A stretch of DNA of 18,403 nt from NCBI GenBank assembly GCA_964394585.1, contig CAYMYI010000088.1, positions 1-18,403 of the forward strand, in the 5' to 3' direction. This document shows positions 1 through 9,993 of this stretch, piece after piece. Position 1 is the stretch's first letter, and every line of letters starts with the position of its first letter. The position numbers and the translations under genes were made by a program. This DNA is from CAYUJH01 sp964394585 (lineage in GTDB: Bacteria; Bacteroidota; Bacteroidia; Cytophagales; Flammeovirgaceae). Below the pieces are notes generated by a model. It saw nothing but the letters and a program-made list of their open reading frames with translations, made no database searches and had not been told where the DNA came from.

Positions 1-175
1 CACTTGGGTCGAGTGTGTTAATTTCATTAAAAGGATCTGAAAAACCGGGTACATCTACATGGTAATTGATAGCCACCACATCCTTACTCTTCTCGTTGAG
101 CAGATCATATACTAAAGGCATGGCGAGGGCATCGGCTTGTTGAGCGGCATTGGTAAACGATTCCAATAACACAGT
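1..175 (-). other. Start of a thioredoxin-like (Omp28-type) domain, cysteines absent
   Basis: Directly after the MAM-like domain comes TVLLESFTNAAQQADALA followed by LVYDLLNEKSKDVVAINYHV and PGFSDPFNEINTLDPS at the left edge. The pattern V-L-x-E-x-F-T-N, a helix, then D-V-V-A-I-N-Y-H is that of the Omp28/thioredoxin-like domain, in which the stretch after E-x-F-T normally has a C-x-x-C. Here that position is NAAQQADA, with no Cys. A redox role is therefore unlikely. The rest of the domain lies outside the window. Confidence 0.55.
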
Positions 176-3100
176 TTTAGAACGTTCACCAATCCAAATA
201 TCATCAAAGCCAAAGCCATCAGCTTGGTTAAACGATGCGTCGGCTCCGAAGGCAATTCGGAAACGGATGATTTCATTGTCTTTGATATCATCTAAGAAAT
301 GACGTGCGTTTACCCATCCGGCGGGTACTTCGCCTTCTTCAACCCTACCCGACCAGGCGAAGCTCCCTTCTCCAAAGTTCTGATTTCCGGGGGTACCAAT
401 CACATTATCAGAGTTATACCAGAAAATAGGGTCTTCGAGGTTTCCTACATTTTGCCAGGTTTTCCCATCGTCAGCAGTGTATTGCAACACGGCACCATCG
501 CGTCCAAAATCGCTATCAATAGCAATATTTAATGATATCATGGGGCGTTCTAATGTGCGTAAATCAAGGCAAGGACCTTCTACATACGATTGCTCGTTGT
601 TTTTGTAGAAGCCACTTAGGTTAGTTACCCAAGCATTCGGGCTTGCCAAGTTTGCTAAAATTTGAGTTCCACTTGGTTCGCCATGCTGCCATGTGCTGCT
701 ATCCCCTTTCGCGATCCACCCACCGGTTCCATTTTCAAAGTCTTCTTTATACGGAAACACAGCATTTTCACCAAGGAACGAAGGGAAAATAGAAATTTCT
801 CTGGTTACCGTATTAGAACAGAACTGTTCGGTTTCTACAGTAAGGCGGATGGTGTAAGTACCTATCGTAGGGAAACGGTGTGTGATGGGTTCATCTTGCT
901 CTAACAACACAGGGGAAGATCCATCACCAAAATCCCATTCGATACGCCCGAGCTGATCAGGGTTTACAATGCTATAATTCAAGTTAAGGGCTACCTCTTG
1001 CCCTTCGCAAACATTGGCAAACTCAAAAGAAGACTCAGGCAAATCACCGATAAATACTTCTTTTTCAGTAGTTGCTTCACAACCATCGGCAGATACCACC
1101 GTGAGCGATACTGTATAGCTACCACGGTTTTGATAGGTATGAAGTGGAGAAGGCAGCTGCGATTCGTTACCATCACCAAATTCCCACTGCCATGAAACCA
1201 CCTCGCTACCATCGGCAAGCGTAGTAAGATCCTCAAATTGTACTTGCACATCGTTACACGATACCACCGCATTGAAGTCTACTTTCGGTGCAGGATTAAT
1301 TACGATTACCCTCGAAACAGTCTGTGAGCATCGGGTGGTAGGATCGGTATAGGTATACAGAATAGTGTGCTCTCCAATTGGAGTCGATTCGGTGAGTAAG
1401 TTGTTGCCTTGGAATGCAACGGCACCATCGAGCGAGGTAAACTGGCCTCCAGGAGGGCTGGGGCTTAATACCACTCTCCCTTCGCTTTCGCAGAACTCCT
1501 GTGGAGCTTCTGAACCTGCAATCACAAGAGTTACGGAAGGTAACGGGTTTACTTGCACTTCTTGTTCTTGGAACGAAGAACACCCACTTGCATTTTCGTA
1601 CTCAAATCGGATGGTATGCCTGCCTAATCCTGCTATAGCAGGGTTAAATGTAGTTCCTTCAATGCCCGGCCCTGAGAAAGTCCCTATATCAATAGGATTT
1701 CCTGAAAGTTGCCCCGTTAGTTGCACAGGGGCATTGTCGATACAGTAAGCTCTTTCCGAATTAAACCCAATAAAGGTTACGATGGGGCTTGCTACTACTG
1801 TTACGGTAATCGTTTTTTGGTTTGTACAACCGCCTGCATCGGTAAAGGTATACGTAATGGGGTGCTCACCAACTTCTGCATCGCCTGGGCGAAACGTAGC
1901 GGTTCCTCCAACGATGCCTCTACCTGAAAATACACCTCCTGCAGGTTCGCCCACTAGGGTTACCTCGGCATCGTCGATACAATATTCTCGTACATCGTTA
2001 AAGCCTGAAAAGTCTACTTCAGGGAACGGTCTTACTTCTACTTCTCGTGTTGCTCTTTCTACACATCCGTTTTCATTTGTAAACTCATACGTAATGGTCT
2101 GTACACCAATATTGGCGATGGCAGGGTCAAATACGTAAGTATTACCACTAAGGCGCACGCCAGAACCGGTAAATATTCCTGTAGCCCCTTCACCAGGGGC
2201 AGGGGAACCAATTAGTTCGGCAGGGGCGCTATCGGCACAATATGCGGCTGCTAACCCGCCAATAGAAACGGTAGGTTTAGGATTAATCGTAATTTCTACT
2301 CGTGCCGGCTCACTCTCGCAATCGTTTGAAGTTTGTGTTACGTAAAACGAGTATCGAGTAGTAGTAGACACTTCATTGGGTATCGTAGGAGTAAAAGATT
2401 GCCCTTCGCCCACGACACTCTCTAAAGTTTCTTCGCTATACCATTTTAGGTTGTTGCCTGTTGCCGATATTGATGCAATGGTTTCCCCCGAGCAGTACGT
2501 AATTTCAGGGGTAACTACCGGAGGGTTTGGTAGTGCATTAAAAATAATAGGTATTTCTGCTGCAATACTTTCACAGCCATTAATAGTTTGGGTAACATAT
2601 ACTCGGCTAGTGCCGGGAACTGAATTATCTACAACGCTTGTAGAAGGAACGAAGGATTCCCCACTTCCTACAAGGTTAGATTCGCCTAAGTTAGCACTGC
2701 TGTACCACCGAAGGTTTTCGCCTGTAGCTTGTAAAGCTGTAACGGTACTTCCGGTACAGAAAGGGGCAGGCGGCTCCACTTCGGGAGCTGCAGGGACAGG
2801 CGCCACTTGAATATCCACGGTTTGTACTTCACTTTCGCAGTCGTCGTTTACTTGGCGAACGTAATAGGTTATCGTTCGCACAGCATCGGTCTCATTTGTA
2901 AGTACTATCGGATTATTTAAGGTTGCTTCCGAGCCAATAATACTAGAAAAATCTTCTCGATCAGACCACTCCCAATCGGCACCTCCATCACCAGAAGCCG
3001 AAATAGCCTCTAACGTTTCCCCTGAACAATATGTAGGCTGTTCTCCTACAATGGTTGGCTGGTTTGGCTTTGGAATAATTTCGATTTCGATTTCTAGGGA

Positions 3101-6100
3101 AGGTCCTGCGCAAGTACCTGATACTAACTGCCGAACATAATAAGTAACCGTACCACTTCCCCCCAAATCTTCGCCGGTTACATTAGGTGTTAAGGTAGAT
3201 ACATTGCCAACTTGTGCAGCACCACTAAGAATGTTGGAAAAATCTTCTTGATCGGACCATTCGAATGTGTTGGCAGCATCTCCTGTTACTTCGATATTAC
3301 CGATAGTTTCATCGGAACAAAACTCAAGTTCTTGCCCTGGCGATAGCACAGGGGCTGCAGGTAGGGGCAGCACATCAAACTCTACTTCAAAAGCAGGTCC
3401 CGGGCAGTTGTTTACCACTTGGCGTACCCAATACGAGGTGGTAGTAGTGAGGGGCACTGTGTGTACAAGAGTAGATTGCCCCGCTGAGCTTGAAAAGCTT
3501 ACCCCAACTGGAAGTGTCTGCGAAAAATCGGTAGCCGATACTGCCGACCACTCAAATACATTCGAAGAAAGGTCGCCATCAACGGTTACATCAATCGGGA
3601 TATCATTGGCACATCCTTGTGGAATGGCACCAGCGTATGTTGGTGCGGCTGGGGTAGGATAGACTTCGTAATCGATTTGAGTTACATTGCTCACACAACC
3701 TGGAGTAGCCGGAACAGGCGTACGTTGCCGTACCCAAACACTTTGAGTGCCTGTGGTGGTCAGTGGCGCAGCATTCTGAAACTGAGAGCCTGTTACTGTA
3801 TTATTGATGGTTATTGAACCAAAAGAAGCATCGATAAACAGAGAATTATCCGTTGACCATTCAAATGTATTTCCTACAACGCCATCGGCAGAAACCACCA
3901 AGTTTGTAGCATTTTCACAGTACTCTTTGATAGTGATCGCTGCATTTTCAGTAGGAGCAGCAGGTGTAGGCGTAACGTTGTAATCAATTTGAATCCGATC
4001 GCTTATACACCCATCTACAATTTGAAGTACATAATACGTTTGTGAAGCACTTAAAGGGTCGTTGTGGCGAATCGTTGCGTTAGCGCCTGAACCATTGGGG
4101 ATTAGCTCTACGGCATCTCCTGGATTTGAAGTAGTATTTACCGGCAGTACTACACTAAAATCGGGCGCTGTAGAGAAACGCCAAGTACGTGTTGTACCCG
4201 TGCCCACTCCGTTAATGGGTAAATCTGTAGGAGTATCTCCCTGGCAAATATCAGCAGGAGGTGTAAACGTAGGTATAGCAGGTTTAGGAAACACAGTAAA
4301 TTCAATTTCGACGGATGGTCCCGGGCATCCAAAAACTACTTGCCGTACCCAATACGAAGTAGTAGTGGTAAGAGGATTTAGGTGGTTGATACGCGAAGAA
4401 GCACCGCCAGGATTCGCTGTATTTGTTACAGTAATTCCCGCGGCGAACACTGTCAGACCAGTGGGGTTCGTAGGTTGAAAACTCAAGTTATCAATGGACC
4501 ACTCCCAACGGATATCGGTAGGGGATGCCGGTGCTACGGGGGTTGCCCCTACAGTTACAGCATCCGGGATTTCATAATCGCACTTATCAGCAGGAGCTGC
4601 AGCAATCGTAGGCGCCACAGGCTCCGGATTTACTGTAATATTGATTTCCAAAGGATTCCCCTGGCAATTATTGGCAACCGTGCCGTTTGTATTCACTTGC
4701 CGTACCCAAAAAGAACCATCGGTTGTTTGCAATGCATACGGATTTATCGCCGTGGTTTGTAAAATAGAGGATCCTGAACTGTTGACCACATCAAAACCGG
4801 CAGGTTCAGCACCATCTCTAAAGTAAGTACCTGGTGCCCCCGTCTGCGACCACTCCCATACATATCCTGGGGTATTCGTGCCATTCGCTGCTAAGTTAAG
4901 TGTTTCTGCGCCCTCGCAGTAGGTAAGTGTAGAACCCGCATTATTCAATGTAGGAACTGCAGGTTCAGGATTCACCAAAAACTCTACTTCTACTGCATTG
5001 CTGTAGCAATTTAGCACACGCTGGCGTACCCAATAGCTTTTGGTGGCACTCAATACTGCTGTATGCGTAATTGTGGTTTCATCCCCTGTAATTCCAAAAG
5101 TGATTCCTGCAATACCGGAGCCTGTATTGTCAAAGCCTGTAGTAGCAGAAGTCGCCGATACTTCCCAATTTCCTCCGGGGAGCCCTGTCAATGTAAGAAC
5201 CCCCGGCGTATCGCCTTCGCAAATATCATCAGGAGGGGTAAAACCGGGGTTCGGTGGTACCGGATTGATGGTAAGATCAATCTGAAAGCCATCGCTGGCG
5301 CATCCATCTACAATTTGACGCACATAATAGGTTTTAGTTTCTGGAGTGGTGGGCACTACCAAATTAAGCGCAGGTTGAATGTTGAGGCGAGAAGTAGTAT
5401 TGGTGGAACTCACACTAGCACTAGATACCAAGGTAGAAAAATCGGCGACTTGCGACCACTGCCATGTAACCACAGCAGTTCCTCCTATCGGAAATGTACT
5501 TGTAACTTCTAGTTGTTCTTGCAAGTCGCCATTGCAGTACGTGGTAGCACCATCGGTTAAGCTAATTTGGGTTGTCGCATCTGGTCGGTCACTCACTTGA
5601 AAAGAAATCTGCACTGGCATACTTTCTACTCCATCAAACACACCATCGTCTTCAATAACTTGAGTCACCCAAATATTGGTAGTCCCCGGTGTAGCAGTGC
5701 TAATCCCAAGATCTGCCACATAGTCAACCGTATTATTTACCGTCCCGTCCGTGCCTCCATCAACTATAATCAAGTCCGTTAAGTCAGGTGCTGCTAAATA
5801 ATTATTGGTAGGGTTCGGGTTTGCGCTATAAAAACGATATTTAATTGGTACTGATGAGACTGCCCCACTACTTGCCACGATAAGAGAGGCAGTTGAAATA
5901 TCCTCTCCTTCGCATAGTGCAATTGTAGTAGGCACGTTGGGAGATGGGGGACGACCATATACCCTTATTGACTCAAAAGAAGTCCCAAATAGTAGAGAAT
6001 AAAAACCTATTCCGTCCGTAGTAATCGTTGGAAATATGTTCCGAGGCGTAAAAGTCGCTGTCGCCCATGCAGCAGTAGGAGGCAAAGGAGAACAACCTGG

Positions 6101-9100
6101 AACAGCAGGGGTGGTAGTTGCCGAAAAAGCCAATGCTCCGGGAGAAGGAGCTAAAGAGAAGGTTTTAGGATTAGTGCATCCTAAAACAAAAGGAGGAGAA
6201 TTGAAGAAATCGAGGTAAAGGAACTGCTCTGTAGAAACACTTGGGGGCTTGTTAAGTGTGAAGTTTTGAGAACCTTGGTATATCGCAAACTTTCCGTTAC
6301 CCAAGCCTTGGATTCCTGATGCCGAAGGGTCGGTAATGGTTACATCGGTACCATCTGTAATGGTACATCCATTATCAGTGAAACTATATAGCAATGTATA
6401 AAGCGTCCCTAAAGGCCCGTTAGGATTACCGGCTAAAGAAGGACGAAAAAAATAATTCCCTCCACTAAAAAATACCCCTGCCCCCGACCATGTTCCTCCT
6501 GCCGGTGTACCACTTAACAAGATATCGGTGGTATTATCGCTTGGATATGAGGAGGAAGGGAGAGGATTCGCCGTTACATTGGGGATTCGTAAAACATTAA
6601 CAGATAGCTGAGTAGGCGTGGCATCTTCGCACCCTTCTGTATTTCTAGCCCTTACTGAAACGGTATATACTTCATCGCTAGCGATGTTTTCGTCCCATTC
6701 GATACTAACGGTCGAAGTGGTAGCTCCCGAAGTCGACAAACTTGATAGAGCCGTCCAGCCGGTAGCGGGGTTAATATCCCAAATGTATGTATGGCTAGCG
6801 TTGCCTCCTGTAATGCTATACTGCACTGTTCTACCGGAGCAAACCGGAGAAGTTTCAGAAGGGGTGATAGTAGTTGGTGTAGTGGGTAAATTCCCAAACG
6901 GAATCGTGATTTCATCGGTTACGGCGTTACAGCCTGCCGTGGTAGAACGTAACCGAAATGTAGCAGAAGTTTCCGCCGGGGCAGGGTCGTAGGTTGCCGT
7001 TGGATTTGCCCCTGCAGGCCCTGCCGTAAAATTGGCAGGTGTTCCCGTTACAAGTTCCCAAACTCCTCCGCCGGGTACAGCGCCGCCTGTGGAAAGTGTA
7101 AATAGTGCATCGCCACAGCCAAGGTAGTTTGAAGTAAGGGTAGGCAATGTAATAGGACCTGCCGCATTGAGTGTTGCCAACACGGTAGTCCCATCAATAC
7201 CACTAATTTCAGCGCTGCTGCTCGCTGTATTCACGCGGATTGTTCCGGTGGTTGCTCCAGGAGTAGCGCGCACTTGCAAACCGGTAATCTCTATGCGGTC
7301 ATCGTTTGCAGTAGCTCCGCTTACTTCGTATAAAATAACGATATTATCTTCATTGATAAATAAACTAGGTGTTGCCGCAGAAACATCGGTACCAGAAATG
7401 TTTACTGAGCCTATGCCTGTTTCTAGCTTAAAATTAGCGGGCATATTCAACACAAGTACCTCTGTACCACCACCATTATTGATAAAGTCGCCGGTGCCCT
7501 GTTCTTCTATGATAATTGCCCCAAGCGGGCTGTAAGCAGCAGGGTCTATACAAACACTTGCAGTTGGGCTTGTTACCGTGGCTACATTCGGTGAGATTGT
7601 AACAATAGGAATGGTAGGGTCTTTACGGTAATGATACGTTTCCACATTGGCTCCATTCCAATTATAAGGAACCAATGCATAATGATAGGTCTGACCCGGT
7701 GTAAGCCCTCCATCGGTATAAGTATCTACAGCCACTCCGGTAGTAGTAGTTACTAAGGTTACCCCACCGCCCCCAGCAGGAGTATTACCATCATTTAACA
7801 CATTGTAATCTGCGAGAATAAAAGGAGTGGTTTTACGCAAAATCACATAGCCATCGGTATTGGGGATGGTGGCCGCAGGGTCGAAGTCGAGGCGTACTTG
7901 CGTACCCGATACGGTAGTGGCTGTGAATACAGTGGAGTGTGCATTCGGTCTTCTGGAGAGCGTCCAAGCACTGATGGTTGTAGGCAGCGTAGTTCGGTAG
8001 TTGGTGGTACTTGGGTCGGTACCTACATTATATGGAATAAATCCTGCGTAATAGCGCGTTTCAGGTGTAAGCCCTGATAAGGTATGTGTAGTTCCTGTAA
8101 ACGAAGCGGGACTGGTATCTAAATTAGTTTGGGAACCTATCGGGATACCATCTTCAACGTCGTTGGCAAAATCGTTGTTAAGGAGTGCTGCATTTGCAAA
8201 AGTGGTGGCAAGCCGCATGTACCCATCAGCGCCTCCAGCAGGAGCGGTAAACGAAAAGGCTATTTCTGTTCCTGTTGCCGATGTTACATTCAATCCACCT
8301 ATACTATTGGTAGGTTCAGTATCAAGCGTCCAAAAGTCAACACGAGGACCATAGCCAACATTGGTACTAGGGTTTTGCAACGCATATGGCACTAAACTAA
8401 CATGAGTGGTAGCCGGAATACCGGTAATCGATACAGTGGCAATGCCTGTTCCTCCAATAGGTACTTGGTTGCTAAAAACAGAGATGCCGTCCACATCTGT
8501 CAAGTTTTTTGTAGTTCCATCTCGCGCATAAATAATTACTCCTGCTCGGTTTGCATTAGGCGTTCCGAGTGCCGTTACGTCAATAGCAATATCTGCTGCA
8601 TTCGGCGTGATGTTATTAACGGCATCAATGGCAAGGGAAGGTGGCGTAGTTACTACAATCACAATATCTTTATTGTTCCCTAAAGAGTTGGGCGTTCCGG
8701 GCGTAGCCAGGGTAAGAGTAGCTGCGTTTCCGTTTACATCTTCTATCGTTCCGCCATTTAGTTCCAGTGCCGTGGTGGAGTTATAATCTAAGTCTGCGGC
8801 GACATCGGCTACTCCGATGGCATAATCAAATTCCAGCGTTGTTGTACCCGAACCTGTCCCATTATATGTTGCATATACGCTACCCCCAGAATTGAGCTGT
8901 ATCCGTGGGAAGTTGGTTACCGTTACCGCATCACTAAAAGTAACTTGAATGGTTAAAGTAGTAGGGTTTGAATATGTACCGTTTGCCTCTGCTGCGCTTA
9001 CGCCTGTTACTGTAGGCACGACTCCATCAATCACAAACGCTTCGTTAGCTCCTAACGAACCAGGATTACCAGGGGTAGGAAGTGTTAAAGTCGCATTGTT

Positions 9101-9803
9101 ATTATCGCCATCCCGGATGGTAGCAGTCCCTGCCAAAGCGAGTGCCGCATCGGATTCGTAGTCTAAATCACTACTTTCATGCCCTGCAGCTACTGTATAA
9201 ACAAATGTGAGAACGTTACTGCCGGAACCGGAAGTATAATTAACTACTGCATCGGTAGTGCCGGTTTCTAGGGTAATTTGAGGAATGTTCGGGGCGGTAG
9301 TACCTGTAACATTTACTACTTCGCTAAATTCAACATCAATCGAAACGGTTTGCCCTATAATACGCGTAGTAACGGTTGTACTCGAGGTAACATTTCGTAC
9401 TATCGGAGGAACAGTATCTACGTAGGTGCCGGGAACTGCCCCATTATTTATTTCATCGGCTGGAGTAGCATTATCTACAATTTGATTGGTACCAGCCTGA
9501 TTGTAAGTTACGGTCAGTCCGCCGGTGGTGCCGGCAGGTGCAGTAATCGGTAACGTCAAAGGAAGTCCTGCGGCTAATGTCTGTGCATAGTTGCCATTGT
9601 TGATAGATACACCAGGCGGAAGTGTGAAGCAATCTAATCCATCACTTACTCCACCAGCATCAATAATATTAACGACAATATTAAAAATGAGCACAAGTTC
9701 GTCNNNNNNNNNNGTTCCAGGTGGCGCTGGTAATGGTTGGGTTCGCAGCCCATGCAAAATGGGTAAAAATGACAAAGAAACTGAAGAGTACAATTCTTTT
9801 CAT
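1..9803 (-). CDS. Giant exported multi-domain surface protein (Ig-like/PKD/FnIII modules), partial
   Basis: The gene starts at ATG 9803 with a signal peptide (MKRIVLFSFFVIFTHFAWAA), meets a 10-N gap at 9704-9713 after 30 codons, then reads without a stop from 9703 to the left edge, about 3,234 codons. The frame differs by one base across the Ns, so the gap is a placeholder of unknown true size. Module order: two D-x-D-Y/SLGxN-type Ig or cadherin-like repeats, FnIII-like domains, mixed Ig/PKD-like domains, about twelve Ig-like modules, four G-x-FSG modules, two PKD domains (WEFGDG, WDFGDG), a MAM-like region and the beginning of an Omp28/thioredoxin-like domain. Such proteins in Bacteroidota are usually exported by the type IX system and act as adhesins or gliding-surface proteins; that role is inferred, because the C-terminal sorting domain lies outside the window. 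It is the last of three co-directional surface genes. No ligand or enzymatic function can be assigned. Confidence 0.9.
176..790 (-). other. MAM/concanavalin-like domain of the giant protein
   Basis: After the second PKD domain the protein reads YKEDFENGTGGWIAKGDSS, then a WQHGEPSG segment, a CLDLRTLERPMISLNIAID strand region, a D-G-x-x-L-Q-Y-T-x-D-x-G-K-T-W motif, and finally F-R-I-A-F-G-A-D...D-G-F-G-F-D-D-I-W-I. This order (DFE...W, G..W..HG.P, V.QYS.DGG.TW, GFGFDDI) is the signature of MAM-like, concanavalin-fold domains in exported Bacteroidota proteins, often involved in surface or carbohydrate contacts. The assignment rests on motif order only. Confidence 0.7.
790..1296 (-). other. Two PKD domains
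   Basis: Two PKD domains of about 85 residues. The first contains WQWEFGDGNES with a downstream H-T-Y-x-x-x-G-x-Y-T-V-x-L-x-V strand pair. The second contains IEWDFGDGSSP and HRFPTIGTYTIRLTV. The W-x-F-G-D-G and G-x-Y-x-V/I signatures are diagnostic for the family. They sit between the Ig-like arrays and the C-terminal functional region, as stalk elements. Confidence 0.9.
1296..2283 (-). repeat. Four tandem G-x-FSG modules
   Basis: Four consecutive copies of about 75-85 residues start near 2283, 2035, 1790 and 1545. Each has an early YC or FC, a G-x-[FT]-[ST]-G-x-G-[IV] turn (for example GVFSGRGI, GTFSGPGI), an F-x-P-x-x-A-x-x-G-x-H-x-I-x-Y/F strand pair and a late C followed by V-x-V. The last copy is degenerate at the glycine turn (GGQFTSLDGA). 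These are common beta-sandwich spacer modules in Bacteroidota surface proteins. Confidence 0.8.
2283..5967 (-). repeat. Tandem array of about twelve Ig-like modules
   Basis: About twelve modules of 85-125 residues follow each other without linkers. Each begins with a P-x-x-P segment and a C-[EQS]-G/D motif, has a W-E-W-S or F-E-W-S strand in the middle, and ends in [YF]-[WY]-V-[RT]-Q followed by x-x-x-x-C and a V-E-I-x-[FV]-x-V strand. The VRQ motif recurs near 5320, 5025, 4700, 4345, 4025 (VLQ), 3725, 3425, 3130, 2855, 2590 (VTQ) and 2340 (VTQ), with a diverged first copy near 5660. The two Cys per module probably form an intradomain disulfide (inference). They match the Ig-like module often found with type IX-secreted proteins (CHU_C-associated type). 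Confidence 0.85.
5967..7605 (-). other. Mixed surface modules of the giant protein (Ig/PKD-like, partly unassigned)
   Basis: From N to C: a segment at about 7605-7150 rich in beta strands, containing LVLNMPANFKLETGIGSVN and resembling spacer modules common in Cytophaga-type surface proteins; an Ig-like unit with a Cys pair (YLGCGD, TAGCNA) at 7150-6890; and a PKD-like unit at about 6890-6590 (PVCSGRTVQYSI, YIWDINP, TEGCEDATP). Then follows a less familiar stretch at 6590-5967 with a GTWSGAGV motif near 6500 and a Cys-containing segment I cannot place in a family. The frame is open throughout. Confidence 0.55.
7605..8650 (-). other. Fibronectin type III-like domains (about three)
   Basis: This segment of the giant protein holds about three FnIII-like units, recognisable from recurrent L-[TP]-P-x-T-x-Y-x-x-x-[LF]-[VI]-P-Y-N endings. 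Examples are GLTPETRYYAGFIPYN near 8060 and GLTPGQTYHYALVPYN near 7680, with a more diverged third copy near 8360 (VSLVPYALQNP). FnIII domains act as spacers or carbohydrate- or protein-contact modules in exported bacterial proteins. Exact boundaries are approximate. Confidence 0.65.
8650..9413 (-). repeat. Two tandem Ig/cadherin-like repeats (SLGxN type)
   Basis: Two copies of about 120-130 residues share the same order of signatures: an I-x-V-x-F-S-[ED]-x-V strand, then G-S-G-x-x-x-L-x-F-x-Y near the middle, a D-L-D-Y motif, an L-A/E-L-x-G-x-x-I-x-D segment, and a closing ATLTL...P..SLGxN...VI. The first copy ends in SLGANEAFVIDG near 9025-9050, the second in SLGNNKDIVIVV near 8650-8680. 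This repeat is common in very large bacterial exported proteins and its acidic motifs suggest calcium binding (inference). Confidence 0.75.
9704..9713. other. Assembly gap (10 N) inside the giant gene
   Basis: Ten Ns separate the signal-peptide exon-like fragment (30 codons) from the rest of the coding sequence. The reading frame before the gap (codon low ends divisible by three) and after it differs by one base, so the ten Ns do not reflect the real length. An unknown number of residues is missing. Confidence 0.95.
9744..9803 (-). other. Signal peptide of the giant surface protein
   Basis: The first 20 residues have a short basic start (MKR), a hydrophobic core (IVLFSFFVIFTHF) and a small-residue cleavage site AWA-A. 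This supports the ATG at 9803 as the start and Sec-dependent export. The mature N terminus would begin near ANPTITSATWN, just before the assembly gap. Confidence 0.85.
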
Positions 9804-9993
9804 GGCAATGTTCCTATTTAATAGCTAGGGTAAAAGAGTTTACGTATGTATTGATAATAATGTGGAGTAACCACAGATAGGAAAGAGAAGCGGAAATGCT
9901 ATGTACTTATACAAATTCCTGAATAATAAGAATTTATCTTCAAAACGAAGAGATTCTTCAATGGGTTTACGGCTTTTATAGCTTTATCGTTTG
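9804..9993. other. Intergenic region between lipoprotein gene and giant gene
   Basis: This 190-bp spacer lies between two minus-strand genes. It holds a small hairpin near the end of the upstream lipoprotein gene (9947-9959), but no gene, tRNA or convincing promoter match was found. The giant gene may be read from its own promoter here or from transcription continuing from upstream. Confidence 0.6.
9947..9959 (-). terminator. Possible weak terminator or attenuating hairpin
   Basis: GAAGA and TCTTC arms of 5 bp flank a 3-nt loop, 35 bp past the stop of the lipoprotein gene on the minus strand, and are followed there by CGTTTTG. The stem is short and the T run interrupted, so termination would be partial at best. 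Confidence 0.22.

Noticed and set aside
2283..5967. Tandem repeats that could be taken for a CRISPR array or DNA-level satellite
   Set aside because: The repeat unit is about 260-350 bp and diverged, is open in one reading frame, and encodes recognisable Ig-like modules.
299..9821. Many plus-strand ORFs of 60-149 codons between 299 and 9821, opposite the giant gene
   Set aside because: They are antisense shadows of one long minus-strand frame, their translations have no family motifs, and they overlap each other.
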